Counted from the stretch's first letter, positions 24,323 through 33,237 are shown. The stretch is 64,000 nucleotides of DNA from Streptomyces sp. Ncost-T10-10d (GCF_900091955.1 NZ_FMDF01000168.1:32952-96951), one strand, 5' to 3'. Notes: generated by a model from the sequence alone, not told the origin. A program made the numbers and translations.

Positions 24323-26083
24323 CTAGGCGCCCAGCAGCATCCGCACCCGGTCCGCCCCCACGGCCAGCAGCAGTGTGGGCAGCCGCGGCCCCGTGTCGCG
24401 GCTGACCAGCAGCCGGTACAGCAGCGCGAAGAACGACCGCTGCGCGGCCTTCAGCTCGGGCGTCGGCTTGGCGTCCGGCTCCAGCCCCGCCAGGATCTTC
24501 GGCACGCCGTAGACGAGCGTGGTGAGCCCGTCCAGCGACCAGTGCGAATCCAGTCCTTCCACGAGCAGCCGCAGCGACTGGCGGCCCTGCTCGTCCAGCG
24601 AGCCGAGCAGTTCCTTGTCCGGCTCGCCGCGGACGATCGTGCGGGCCTCGGCCGGGACCTGGCTGGTGATCCAGTTCTCGGCGCGGTCGAGCCGGGGCCG
24701 GGCCTCGTCCAGCGAGGTCAGCGGGTTCTCCGGGTCCAGCTCGCTCAGGATGCGCAGCGTCTGCTCGTCGTGCCCGGCCGTGATGTCGACGACCGAAGCG
24801 AGCGTGCGGTACGGCAGCGGGCGCGGCGTACGCGGCAGCTCGCCGGCGGCCGTGCCGATGGCCCTCGCGTACGCGGCGGCGTCGGCCGACAGCACCGAGC
24901 CGTCCGCGACCTTGCGCGCCAGCGAGTCCCACTCGTCGTAGAGCCGCTGGATCTCCTGGTCGAAGGCGATCTTGAAGGACTGGTTGGGCTTGCGGCGCGC
25001 GTACAGCCAGCGCAGCAGCGGCGCCTCCATGATCTTCAGTGCGTCGGCCGGGGTCGGCACGCCGCCCTTGCTGGAGGACATCTTCGCCATGCCGGAGATG
25101 CCGACGAAGGCGTACATCGGGCCGATCGGCTGTACGCCGTCGAAGACCTCGCGCACGATCTGGCCGCCGACGACGAACGAGGAGCCCGGCGAGGAGTGGT
25201 CCACGCCGCTCGGCTCGAAGATCACGCCTTCGTACGCCCAGCGCATCGGCCAGTCGACCTTCCAGACCAGCTTGCCGCGGTTGAACTCGCTCAGCCGGAC
25301 GGTCTCGGCGAAGCCGCAGGAGGTACAGGTGTAGTTCAGCTCGGTGCTGTCGTCGTCGTACGACGTGACGGTCGTGAGGTCCTTCTCGCAGTTGCCGCAG
25401 TAGGGCTTGTACGGGAAGTAGCCGGCCGAGCCGCCGCTGCCGTCGTCCTCGCCGGCCGCACCGGAGCCCGCCTCGGCCTCCAGCTCGGCCTCGTCGACCT
25501 TCTTCTGCTGCTGGGGCTTCTTGCCCTTGCCCGCGGCCGCCGGGTCCTTCTTCGTCCGGTACCGGTCGAGGACGGCGTCGATGTCGGCGCGGTGCTTCAT
25601 CGCGTGCAGGATCTGCTCGCGGTACGCGCCCACCGTGTACTGCTCGGTCTGGCTGATGCCGTCGTACTCGACGCCCAGCTCGTCCAGCGCGGCGGTCATG
25701 GCGGCCTTGAAGTGCTCGGCCCAGTTCGGGTACGTGGACCCGGCCGGGGCGGGCACCGAGGTCAGCGGCTTGCCGATGTGCTCGGCCCAGGACTCGTCGA
25801 CACCCGGGACACCGCCCGGAACCTTGCGGTAGCGGTCGTAGTCGTCCCAGGAGATCAGGTGCCGGACGGTGTACCCCCGGCGGCGGATCTCGTCGGCGAC
25901 CAGATGCGGGGTCATGACCTCGCGGAGGTTGCCCAGGTGGATCGGGCCCGACGGGGAGAGGCCGGACGCGACGACGACCGGTTTGCCAGGCGCACGACGC
26001 TCCGATTCGGCGATGACATCGTCCGCGAAGCGGGAGACCCAGTCGGTCTCGGTGCTGCTCTGACTCTGAGCCACGGTCTGCAC
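24323..26083 (-). CDS. lysS: lysyl-tRNA synthetase, class I
   Basis: 586 residues from ATG 26083. Class I signatures: PSGPIHLGNLREVMTPHLV (HIGH-like) and ISGMAKMSSSKGGVP (KMSKS-like). Between them is a Cys-rich zinc region, CGNCEKDL...CTSCGF, preceded by an acidic linker insertion. The C-terminal helical anticodon domain ends LLAVGADRVRMLLG. Class I LysRS is unusual in bacteria, where class II is the norm, but is known in streptomycetes, often beside a class II copy elsewhere. It is divergent from argS across a 158-base spacer containing tandem repeats. Confidence 0.95.
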   Translation of the reverse strand: MQTVAQSQSSTETDWVSRFADDVIAESERRAPGKPVVVASGLSPSGPIHLGNLREVMTPHLVADEIRRRGYTVRHLISWDDYDRYRKVPGGVPGVDESWAEHIGKPLTSVPAPAGSTYPNWAEHFKAAMTAALDELGVEYDGISQTEQYTVGAYREQILHAMKHRADIDAVLDRYRTKKDPAAAGKGKKPQQQKKVDEAELEAEAGSGAAGEDDGSGGSAGYFPYKPYCGNCEKDLTTVTSYDDDSTELNYTCTSCGFAETVRLSEFNRGKLVWKVDWPMRWAYEGVIFEPSGVDHSSPGSSFVVGGQIVREVFDGVQPIGPMYAFVGISGMAKMSSSKGGVPTPADALKIMEAPLLRWLYARRKPNQSFKIAFDQEIQRLYDEWDSLARKVADGSVLSADAAAYARAIGTAAGELPRTPRPLPYRTLASVVDITAGHDEQTLRILSELDPENPLTSLDEARPRLDRAENWITSQVPAEARTIVRGEPDKELLGSLDEQGRQSLRLLVEGLDSHWSLDGLTTLVYGVPKILAGLEPDAKPTPELKAAQRSFFALLYRLLVSRDTGPRLPTLLLAVGADRVRMLLGA

Positions 26084-26094
26084 GTCCTTCTCTC

Positions 26095-26140
26095 TTGTAG
26101 GACTCGTAGGAACACCCTTGTGGGACTCGTAGGGGCACCG
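26095..26140. repeat. 23-bp tandem direct repeat between lysS and argS
   Basis: ttgtaggactcgtaggaaca (start of copy 1, 26095-26117) is followed immediately by ttgtgggactcgtaggggca (start of copy 2, 26118-26140), about 20 of 23 positions identical. They lie just upstream of the lysS start (26083), in its 5' untranslated region or promoter. Paired copies could be a regulator site or an RNA element. Confidence 0.7.
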
Positions 26141-26241
26141 TCCATTCTCCCAGGTCCCACCGGCAGCGCGAAAACGGCTTTACAGTGCGTGGGATACTGG
26201 GCGTGATCCCTCGTACCCCTACGGAAACGGCAGCCCGTCCC

Positions 26242-28023
26242 ATGCCTGAGCACGGCTCGGTCAATTCCCTCGCTTCCACGCTCCAGCAGCAGCTGGCGGA
26301 CGCCCTGACGGCAGCTCTGCCGGATGCCGGCACCGCGGACCCGCTGCTGCGACGAAGCGACCGGGCCGACTTCCAGGCCAACGGCATCCTGGCCCTCGCC
26401 AAGAAGCTCAAGGGCAACCCGCGCGAGCTGGCGTCCCAGGTCACGGCCGCGATCCCGGCGGGCGGCCCGATCAAGGAGATCGAGGTCTCCGGCCCCGGCT
26501 TCCTGAACGTGACGCTCACCGACCGGGCGATCATCGAGACCCTCGCCGCGCGTGACGCGGACGACGAGGGCCGCCTCGGTGTCCCGTACAACAGCGCCGC
26601 GGGCACCACGGTCGTCGACTACGCGCAGCCGAACGTGGCCAAGGAGATGCACGTCGGTCACCTCCGTTCCGCGGTGATCGGTGACGCGATGGTGCAGATC
26701 CTGGAGTTCACCGGCGAGACCGTGGTCCGGCGCCACCACATCGGCGACTGGGGCACCCAGTTCGGCATGCTCATCCAGTACCTGATCGAGCACCCGGGCG
26801 AGCTGAACCACGAGAGCGCCGGCAGCGCGGCGGACGGCGAGGCCGCCATGTCCTCCCTGAACCGGCTCTACAAGGCGTCGCGGGTGCTGTTCGACTCCGA
26901 CGAGGAGTTCAAGGCCCGCTCCCGGGACCGGGTCGTGGCGCTCCAGGCCGGTGACGAGGAAACCCTCTCCCTGTGGCAGCGCTTCGTCGACGAGTCGAAG
27001 ATCTACTTCTACTCGGTCTTCAACAAGCTCGACATGGAGATCCGCGACCCCGACATCGTCGGGGAGTCCGGCTACAACGACATGCTGGAGGAGACCTGCC
27101 GCATCCTGGAGGAGTCGGGCGTCGCCGTCCGCTCCGAGGGTGCGCTGTGCGTGTTCTTCGACGATGTGAAGGGCCCGGACGGCAACCCGGTGCCGCTGAT
27201 CGTCAAGAAGGCGAACGGCGGTTACGGCTACGCGGCGACGGACCTCTCCGCGATCCGCGACCGGGTCCAGAACCTCAAGGCGAACACCCTGCTGTACGTC
27301 GTGGACGCCCGGCAGGCCCTGCACTTCAAGATGGTCTTCGAGACGGCCCGCCGGGCCGGCTGGCTGAACGAGGACGTCAAGGCCGTGCACCTCCCCTTCG
27401 GCACGGTGCTCGGCAAGGACGGCAAGCCGTTCAAGACCCGTGAGGGCGAGACGGTCCGGCTGGCCGACCTCCTGGACGAGGCGATCGACCGGGCGTCCGC
27501 CGTCGTGCGCGAGAAGGCCAGGGACCTCACCGAGGACGAGATCACCGAGCGTGCCACGCAGGTCGGCATCGGCGCGGTGAAGTACGCGGACCTGTCGACG
27601 TCGGCCGCCCGCGACTACAAGTTCGACCTGGACCAGATGGTGTCGCTGACCGGCGACACGAGCGTGTACATCCAGTACGCGCACGCCCGTTCCCGCTCCA
27701 TCAAGCGCAAGGCGGGCGAGCTGAAGCCCCAGCCGCACCCCGAGCTGGAGCTGGCCCCGGCCGAGCGCGCGCTGGGCCTGCATCTGGACCAGTTCGGCGA
27801 GGTCGTGGCCGAGGTCGCCGCCGCGTACGAGCCGCACAAGCTGGCCTCGTACCTCTACCAGCTGTCGTCGCTCTTCACGACGTTCTACGACCAGTGCCCG
27901 GTGCTGAAGTCCGACGTCCCGGCCGATATGGCCGAGAACCGTCTCTTCCTCTCGGACCTCACCGCCCGCACCCTGCACCAGGGCATGGAGCTGCTCGGCA
28001 TCAGGACCCCCGAGCGCCTCTGA
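26242..28023 (+). CDS. argS: arginyl-tRNA synthetase
   Basis: 593 residues from ATG 26242. An N-terminal additional domain carries FQANGILALAKKLK. The class I core has VVDYAQPNVAKEMHVGHLRS (HIGH) and HHIGDWGTQFGMLI, with AARDYKFDLDQMVSLTGDTSVYIQYAHAR in the catalytic/anticodon junction, and the DALR anticodon domain closes the C-terminus. As in many bacterial ArgRS, a canonical KMSKS is absent (FGTVLGKDGKPFKTREG instead). No clear ribosome site precedes the ATG. An upstream start at 26185 would overlap the promoter region, so a weakly led or leaderless start at 26242 is the best choice. Confidence 0.94.
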   Translation: MPEHGSVNSLASTLQQQLADALTAALPDAGTADPLLRRSDRADFQANGILALAKKLKGNPRELASQVTAAIPAGGPIKEIEVSGPGFLNVTLTDRAIIETLAARDADDEGRLGVPYNSAAGTTVVDYAQPNVAKEMHVGHLRSAVIGDAMVQILEFTGETVVRRHHIGDWGTQFGMLIQYLIEHPGELNHESAGSAADGEAAMSSLNRLYKASRVLFDSDEEFKARSRDRVVALQAGDEETLSLWQRFVDESKIYFYSVFNKLDMEIRDPDIVGESGYNDMLEETCRILEESGVAVRSEGALCVFFDDVKGPDGNPVPLIVKKANGGYGYAATDLSAIRDRVQNLKANTLLYVVDARQALHFKMVFETARRAGWLNEDVKAVHLPFGTVLGKDGKPFKTREGETVRLADLLDEAIDRASAVVREKARDLTEDEITERATQVGIGAVKYADLSTSAARDYKFDLDQMVSLTGDTSVYIQYAHARSRSIKRKAGELKPQPHPELELAPAERALGLHLDQFGEVVAEVAAAYEPHKLASYLYQLSSLFTTFYDQCPVLKSDVPADMAENRLFLSDLTARTLHQGMELLGIRTPERL

Positions 28024-28065
28024 CCGGGACGTCCGCCGTACGCACCGGCCCGGTGGCCGTGACCG

Positions 28066-28231
28066 CTAGGGTCTTTCGTTTGGATCAGGCCGGATCAGGG
28101 AGCGGGGTCTGGTGCTGTGGATCGCAAGGCGGAGGAGGGAGGCATGGCGGAGCCATGCCGACCGACGACAACGCGGCGAGGCGCAGTGCCAGGGCCCGCG
28201 AGCCCGGCGTGATCCAAACGAGAGACCCTAG
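28066..28231. repeat. hairpin repeat element, copy 2 (166 bp, MITE-like)
   Basis: 22-bp terminal inverted repeats (28066-28087 with 28210-28231, one mismatch; arm begins ctagggtctttcgtttgg). The inner core shares atcgcaaggcggag (28121-28134) and gacaacgcggcgagg (28167-28181) with the element at 4458-4625, at offsets 55 and 101 from the left end. An extra small hairpin ggcatggc/gccatgcc lies at 28141-28159. It starts 42 bases after the argS stop. Its right arm contains the TAG stop codon (28228-28230) of the convergent HTH gene. Confidence 0.82.
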
Positions 28232-29613
28232 TCCCACTCCTTGGTCACCCACTGGGCCGTGTCGTACCGGTACATGTACTTCGGCCGTGCCTGGATGCTG
28301 CTGGTACGGAACGGCTTCCCACCGTCGTCGATGCGCAGCGTCCCCTTCCGACCGCCGCTGCTCCACTCCAGCTCCAGGTACCAGCTGACGTCGTGCCCTT
28401 CGACATGGGCGTCGAGGTCGAGCACCTCCACATCGGTGGAGGACACCCGGAACGGGAAGTCCTTCGGCGGCACCCGCTTGTCCTCCTGCTGCCCCGCCAC
28501 CGGGGTGAGGGCCGGCCGGCTGTCGTCGAGGTCGATGTCGAAGGACTGCGGGGTGATGCCGCTCCCGCAGCCCTCCCCCATCGAGTACGCCGACCATGGC
28601 AGCGGCGCCTTCCGGGACAGCGTCCGCACATGCAGTCCGTTCAGCACGACGGCCTCCCCCGACTTCCCCTGCACGGTGAGTTCGAGCTGCATGCTGCCGC
28701 CGTCCACCCCGCCGAGCGCCCTGGCCCAGCCGCGGGTGTCCTGCGGCGGGGGCGGCGGAGGCACGTCGTTCGGCTTCTGGTCCAGCACGTAGTGCTGGCC
28801 GCAGGGCTCTTCCCAGTTGTACGAGCTGATGGTGGCGCTCAGCGGCACGCCCCCGCCCGTCTGCGCACCCGGCCTTGCTCCCGCGCCCGCGCCGTGCCCG
28901 GTGGGCGCGGAGGCGGGGGCGGAGCCCGACCCCGGGGACGGGGTGGTCGCGGCACCGGACTTGCCGGGCTTGCCGGGCTTGCCCGACGGATCCAGCGTGC
29001 CGGGCGACGCGGACACGCTCTCGTCGCCGTCGGGCGGCGCGGGTACGCCGTCCACGGCGGGAGTATCGCTGAGGCCGCCGGTGTCCTTGCCCGAGAGATT
29101 GCTGATGACGACCGTGGTGGGCACGGTGAGCGCCACGACGGCGACGGCCGCGAGCAGGACGCGCGTCCGCGCGGAGGACCAGGGCCGCCGGGGCCGACTC
29201 GCCCCGGCCGTCACGATCTCGGGCGCGGGCGCTTCGTCGTCCTTGTCCTCGCCTGCGTCCCGGTCCTCGGGCGAAGCCACAGCCTCGGACGCAGCTACCG
29301 GCTCGGGAACAGACGTGGAATCAGAAACGGGAGCCGGAAGGGAATCGGGAACGGAAGCAGGACGCCGTCTCGCCGCATCGGCCACGATCCACCGCCGGTG
29401 CAACTCCACCAGCTCGTCCGGGCTCGCCCCGCACAGCCGCCCCAGCCGCTCCACCGGCGCGTACTCATTGGGCACGGCGTCACCGTTGCAGTACCGGTGG
29501 AGCGTCGATGTGCTGACGTGCAGTCTTCCGGCGAGAACCCCGTAGCTGTGCCCCGAACGGTCCTTCAGTTCCTTCAGCAGAGCCGCGAATTCCCCGGCCT
29601 CCGGCGTCGCCAC
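28228..29613 (-). CDS. membrane-anchored helix-turn-helix protein
   Basis: 461 residues. An N-terminal XRE-type HTH (FAALLKELKDRSGHSYGVLAGRLHVSTSTLHRYCNGD) is followed by a Ser/Glu-rich linker. One membrane helix (RVLLAAVAVVALTVPTTVVI, near residue 165) and a long Pro/Gly/Ser extracellular linker follow. The last 180 residues form a beta-rich extracytoplasmic domain containing CGQHYVLDQ and EGCGSGITP. This is a common Streptomyces architecture (cytoplasmic HTH plus outer sensor domain), with targets unknown. The stop codon is provided by the right arm of the repeat element at 28066-28231, so the native C-terminus may have been altered by the element. Confidence 0.82.
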   Translation of the reverse strand: MATPEAGEFAALLKELKDRSGHSYGVLAGRLHVSTSTLHRYCNGDAVPNEYAPVERLGRLCGASPDELVELHRRWIVADAARRRPASVPDSLPAPVSDSTSVPEPVAASEAVASPEDRDAGEDKDDEAPAPEIVTAGASRPRRPWSSARTRVLLAAVAVVALTVPTTVVISNLSGKDTGGLSDTPAVDGVPAPPDGDESVSASPGTLDPSGKPGKPGKSGAATTPSPGSGSAPASAPTGHGAGAGARPGAQTGGGVPLSATISSYNWEEPCGQHYVLDQKPNDVPPPPPPQDTRGWARALGGVDGGSMQLELTVQGKSGEAVVLNGLHVRTLSRKAPLPWSAYSMGEGCGSGITPQSFDIDLDDSRPALTPVAGQQEDKRVPPKDFPFRVSSTDVEVLDLDAHVEGHDVSWYLELEWSSGGRKGTLRIDDGGKPFRTSSIQARPKYMYRYDTAQWVTKEWD

Positions 29614-29923
29614 TACGGCGTTCCCCCTCCTGGTGCGTCCCGGAACACCGTTCCAGGGACGTGGAATCTGCCCAGGTCACAGTACGCGCAAGCATTCCAG
29701 CTTCCCCAATGGGCCGTTCGGCGTTGCGGCCGGAATCCGCCGTCCCGCAGTCTGTGACCACACCGCAGAGACCACCGGGACGACACAGTGCGAACCCGTT
29801 TCCGCATCGAGTTGATCGATGCCGTGGCAATTGGCGTAGTGACCGTGTCGACCGTGATCGTCATGGTCCTTATCTGCCATCACTGACTGAACGACCTCAC
29901 CAACACATACGGGGAGTACCACC
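29614..29923. other. 310-base divergent intergenic region
   Basis: Between the leftward HTH gene and the rightward DUF4232 gene. It is somewhat more AT-rich toward its right half (29800-29890), where the promoter of the lipoprotein gene is expected. I see no open frame with coding character and no strong hairpin. Confidence 0.4.
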
Positions 29924-30655
29924 ATGCGCAGCAACCGCATCCGCACCACCGCCCTCGCCGCGACCGCCCTCCTGGCCGCCCTCTCACTCACCGCCTGCAG
30001 CGACAACGGCAGCGGTGACAACGGCAAGGCGGGAGCGGCGGCTCCGGCAGGGAGCACTGTCGACCAGCAGTCCCCGGCCGCCACCGCGCCGGGCTCGGGC
30101 AAGGACGCCAAGGACGCCAAGGACACCGGCGGCACGTCCGACACCCCGGCCGAGAACACGGCGGCCCACTCCAAGGGCTCCACCTCCGTCACGAGCGGCC
30201 GGAAGAGCAACACCGGCGCCACCGGCAACAGCTCCCCCGTCACCTGCACCGGCAAGAACACCAAGGTCACCGTCAGCAAGGTGAGCCGCCCCATCAACCA
30301 CCTGCTGCTCACCGCGACCAACACGGGCAACCGCCCCTGCTACGCGTACCACGCGCCGGCGCTCCGCTTCGACGACGCCCAGGCCGCCTTCCCGGTCCTC
30401 CGCGACAGCATCCCGCAGGCCGTGGTCACTCTTGAGCCGGGTCAGTCCGCCTACGCGTCCATCGGGCTGTTCGGTGAGTCCGACGGCAAGGACCTGTACA
30501 AGGGCAAGCACCTGACGGTGTACTTCACCTCGAAGAGCAACTCGGGCTCCACGGGCTCCCCGGCAGAACTGACGCTGCCGGCCAACACCTACTGGGGCGA
30601 CAACGGCTTCGTCACCTACTGGCAGAGCAACATGGCCGACGCCCTCACCTACTGA
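29924..30655 (+). CDS. DUF4232 domain secreted lipoprotein
   Basis: 243 residues. The signal peptide ends at the lipobox LSLTAC. A low-complexity linker (AKDAKD units, Ser/Thr/Ala) spans about residues 25-105. The DUF4232 domain starts at PVTCTGKNTKVTVSKVSRP and has LLLTATNTGNRPCYAYHAPALRF and PGQSAYASIG. The two Cys probably form a disulfide outside the membrane. A second DUF4232 lipoprotein lies at 39941-40615. Role unknown. Confidence 0.84.
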   Translation: MRSNRIRTTALAATALLAALSLTACSDNGSGDNGKAGAAAPAGSTVDQQSPAATAPGSGKDAKDAKDTGGTSDTPAENTAAHSKGSTSVTSGRKSNTGATGNSSPVTCTGKNTKVTVSKVSRPINHLLLTATNTGNRPCYAYHAPALRFDDAQAAFPVLRDSIPQAVVTLEPGQSAYASIGLFGESDGKDLYKGKHLTVYFTSKSNSGSTGSPAELTLPANTYWGDNGFVTYWQSNMADALTY

Positions 30656-30739
30656 CCTCTCACGCATCGAAGCACCAACTCGCCGTCCCCCGAGGGCAGT
30701 AGATCGTAGAATCTTCGATCGAAACCTGAAGGGGGCGAC

Positions 30740-31471
30740 GTGCGTACGAACACGGGTGTCGGGCCGACGGCATCGGCCATACGGGCAGCAGCGGCCACCA
30801 CGGCCGCGACTGCCGCAACGCTGGTGCTGATCACCGGCTGCGGCAAGGTGGCGGACCCTTACGCATCGGACAAGGAGTCCAGCAGCCCCACCGCCTCGCC
30901 GACCCCGAGCGTGAACCCGTCGTACGGCACGCTGTACCTCGCCGAGAACGAGTGCGCGGCCCCCGAGCCCGGCCAGAAGGACGTCTACCGCGAGGTCCCG
31001 TGCGGCGGCCCCGAGGCCGTCGCACGGGTCACCTACCGGATGGAGACCGGCAAGGCCTGGCCGTTCTCGGCCACCAGCTGCCCGGAGACCACCGACTTCG
31101 TGATCGATGTGCCGATCAGCCTCGCCATGCTGGAGGGAACGCGCGCGACCGGCGAAGGCTACGCCTGCATGCGCAACCTGAAGCCTCCACACCCCGGAGA
31201 CCCGGGCGGGGGCGGCGGCCCCAGGATCGAGGTCGGCGACTGCGTGCACAGCGGCCCGAAGAAGAACGACGCCATCGAGGAGGTCGCCTGCCGGACCAAG
31301 GGCAAGAAGAACGGCGCGACCCACAAGATCATAAAGATCCTTGAGGACACATTCCTGGGCGGCTTCAGCGACCCGTGCGACTACAAAGCCGACGCCGTCT
31401 TCACCGAGAACCCGATGTTCGACTCCGACCTGGCCAAGAACGACCGCGTCCTCTGCGGCAAGAAGCTCTGA
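30740..31471 (+). CDS. secreted lipoprotein of unknown family
   Basis: 243 residues from GTG 30740, preceded by AAGGGGGC. The signal peptide has a lipobox LITGC. The mature part has eight cysteines spaced in pairs (ENECAAPEPGQ, VPCGGPEAV, SCPETTDFV, ACMRNLKPP, DCVHSGPKK, VACRTKG, DPCDYKAD, LCGKKL), which suggests two similar disulfide-bonded halves of about 75 residues each. This may be an internal duplication of a small Cys-rich domain (septum-formation/DUF4333-like folds look similar). I cannot name the family. Confidence 0.75.
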   Translation: MRTNTGVGPTASAIRAAAATTAATAATLVLITGCGKVADPYASDKESSSPTASPTPSVNPSYGTLYLAENECAAPEPGQKDVYREVPCGGPEAVARVTYRMETGKAWPFSATSCPETTDFVIDVPISLAMLEGTRATGEGYACMRNLKPPHPGDPGGGGGPRIEVGDCVHSGPKKNDAIEEVACRTKGKKNGATHKIIKILEDTFLGGFSDPCDYKADAVFTENPMFDSDLAKNDRVLCGKKL

Positions 31472-31520
31472 CTCACGCGACCGGGGAGCAGCACCGCCAC
31501 CGGCCCCGGCCCCGGCCCCT

Positions 31521-31812
31521 GCTCGGCCGATCGCGTCGATCCTCGTCGAGGGCTTCGCGCCGCACGTCCGCTACACCGGCATCTCTCCCCTACCGGATCT
31601 GCAACATGGTCTTCGGCGGCCTCACGCCCCTCGCCGCGGTCTCCCTCGCAGCAGCCGCGGGCGGTCACTACCGGCCGCCGGCCGCCATGCTGATGGCCAT
31701 CTCGGTGATCGGTATCGTGTGCACAGCCCGCCTCCACCGGCTCGGCAGGACACAGGCCGAGACAAAGCCCAGGACACCGGCGGCACACGAGGCGGTGCCG
31801 ACCGCTACATAA
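31521..31812 (+). pseudogene. C-terminal remnant of an MHS-type MFS transporter, with a frameshift
   Basis: The frame gives ASILVEGFAPHVRYTGIS. After a break in the CT/C run at 31581-31590, the other frame continues LPYRICNMVFGGLTPLAAVSL and a last membrane helix with MLMAISVIGIVCTARLHRLG, ending at TAA 31810-31812. VRYTG..LPY..CN..FGGLTPL is the loop and helix 11-12 region of metabolite:H+ symporters (ShiA/ProP-like). Everything upstream is missing, so this is a true remnant. Two bases appear to be lost at the junction. Confidence 0.7.
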
Positions 31813-31889
31813 CCGGCTGCGGACGCGCGTTCCCCTGCCCGCCCCGCGGGCAGGGGAACGCGTACGTTCAGGCACTCAAGGGGACAGTC

Positions 31890-32342
31890 ATGCACAAGGC
31901 GCGCGAACAACAGCACCACAGAACCCGATTAGCCCGCCTGAAATCGCAGCGCACACTGCTGTACCCACTGACCCTGGCAGCCCTCCTGCCGCTCCTCGTC
32001 ACAGTATGGGTCGGCAGCAACACCCGAAAACTGATCACAGGCGAGTCCGCCACCGTCCGCACCGTCACGGAGTGCGTGGAAGGCGGCGGACAACAAGGGC
32101 CCTCCCACTGCTACGGATCGTGGGCGTTCGGGGACGGCCGTACAGCGGCCGGCGAGATCAGCGGCGCCAAGGTGTCCGCCGGTGACACGATCTTCGCGGG
32201 CAACGGCTGGGCGTACGACTCCACCTCCCCGCTCCACTGGCAGATATGGGTTCCGGTCACCCTCTTCGGCGCCGCACTCGTCGTACTCGCGGCCGCCTGG
32301 CTGAACCACCGCAGGAACCCGGGCAAGCCCGCCCCCGGTTAG
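31890..32342 (+). CDS. small two-helix membrane protein
   Basis: 150 residues from ATG 31890, preceded by AAGGGGAC. A basic N-terminus is followed by membrane helix 1 (LLYPLTLAALLPLLVTVWVG). An outer domain with two cysteines follows (TECVEGGGQQGPSHCYGSWAFGDG), then helix 2 (IWVPVTLFGAALVVLAAAWL) and a short tail. The CxxxxxxxxxC...W.fgdG layout resembles a small extracytoplasmic beta domain. Function unknown. Confidence 0.65.
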   Translation: MHKAREQQHHRTRLARLKSQRTLLYPLTLAALLPLLVTVWVGSNTRKLITGESATVRTVTECVEGGGQQGPSHCYGSWAFGDGRTAAGEISGAKVSAGDTIFAGNGWAYDSTSPLHWQIWVPVTLFGAALVVLAAAWLNHRRNPGKPAPG

Positions 32343-32352
32343 CATCGGCCGC

Positions 32353-33153
32353 ATGGCGATGTTCGTGCACCTGACACCCATGGCGAACGCGGCGCGCATA
32401 CGCCGTTCCGGGATACGGGCCACCAGCCACGGCCGCGACGGCTCACGGGGCCTCTACTGCTTCCCCGTCCTCCCTTCGTACACCCTCACTCACCAGTGGC
32501 TGCGCGAACTGGCCCGGCACGGCGGCCCGCGCGGTCTCGTCGCCGTACACATACGGCTGCCCGACGACGAACCCGTCACCCTGGGCCGCTACAACGGCAG
32601 CCCCGCAGCCACCTCAGCCGCCGAGGCCGTCCGCCGCACAGCAGCCCTGGACGACCCGCGCGGCTGGGAGGTGTTCGTCCCCCGCGCGGTCACCAAGCGA
32701 GAAGTGCACCGCCTGCGTACCGTCAAGCAGGTCACCGGCTGGCGCTACTTTCCCGACTCCAACGGCAGAACGCCCTGCACCTGCTTCGGTTGCAGAGTGC
32801 GCGGAGAGTACGGCTCACAGCGCCTGCGCAGGCGCCGGCCGCACCCCCTCGACGGTCCGGCACCCGCAACCCCGGTCCTCCTGCGCCGGATCGCCGCAGC
32901 GGGAAATCCGGGCGATGCATCACAACTCACCGACACCCTCTACTGGTTCGGCATGCGCCGACGCGGTCCGGTCGATCAGCTGGCCCATCTCGCGGACCAC
33001 CCGGACCCACGCGTCCGCGAGGCTCTTGTCCGAGCCGTCGCCAACTGGTCGACACCGGGCGTCACGGAACTCCTCCACCGCCTCGCCCAGGACCCGGACG
33101 CGGACGTCCGGGAGGCCGTCGAGTCCACCGCGCCCGAACAGCAGTCCCAGTAG
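32353..33153 (+). CDS. HEAT-repeat protein with N-terminal ART-like region and Cys cluster
   Basis: 266 residues. The N-terminal part FVHLTPMANAARIRRSGIR, with RGLYCFPVLPSYT and VTLGRYN, is reminiscent of ADP-ribosyltransferase-like folds (HxT...G, then a GRYN strand), but no catalytic Glu can be assigned confidently. A cluster CTCFGC near residue 140 may bind zinc. The C-terminal 80 residues carry two HEAT-like repeats (LAHLADHPDPRVREALVRAV and LHRLAQDPDADVREAVEST). ATG 32353 lies ten bases after the previous stop. Family and function are uncertain. Confidence 0.7.
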   Translation: MAMFVHLTPMANAARIRRSGIRATSHGRDGSRGLYCFPVLPSYTLTHQWLRELARHGGPRGLVAVHIRLPDDEPVTLGRYNGSPAATSAAEAVRRTAALDDPRGWEVFVPRAVTKREVHRLRTVKQVTGWRYFPDSNGRTPCTCFGCRVRGEYGSQRLRRRRPHPLDGPAPATPVLLRRIAAAGNPGDASQLTDTLYWFGMRRRGPVDQLAHLADHPDPRVREALVRAVANWSTPGVTELLHRLAQDPDADVREAVESTAPEQQSQ

Positions 33154-33237
33154 GAGGCGGCTCGGCCCTCCGGTCGGCGCCCACCGCGTTCCAAAACCCT
33201 CATGCGCCGCCTCTCGTGGTTCTGGGACCATGCCCGG

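Noticed and set aside
22722..26609. Very long open frames opposite and overlapping the DUF2637, lysS and argS genes on both strands
   Set aside because: They are shadows produced by extreme GC bias. The predicted peptides are Arg/Pro/Gly-rich with no motifs, while the tRNA synthetase frames carry full signatures.
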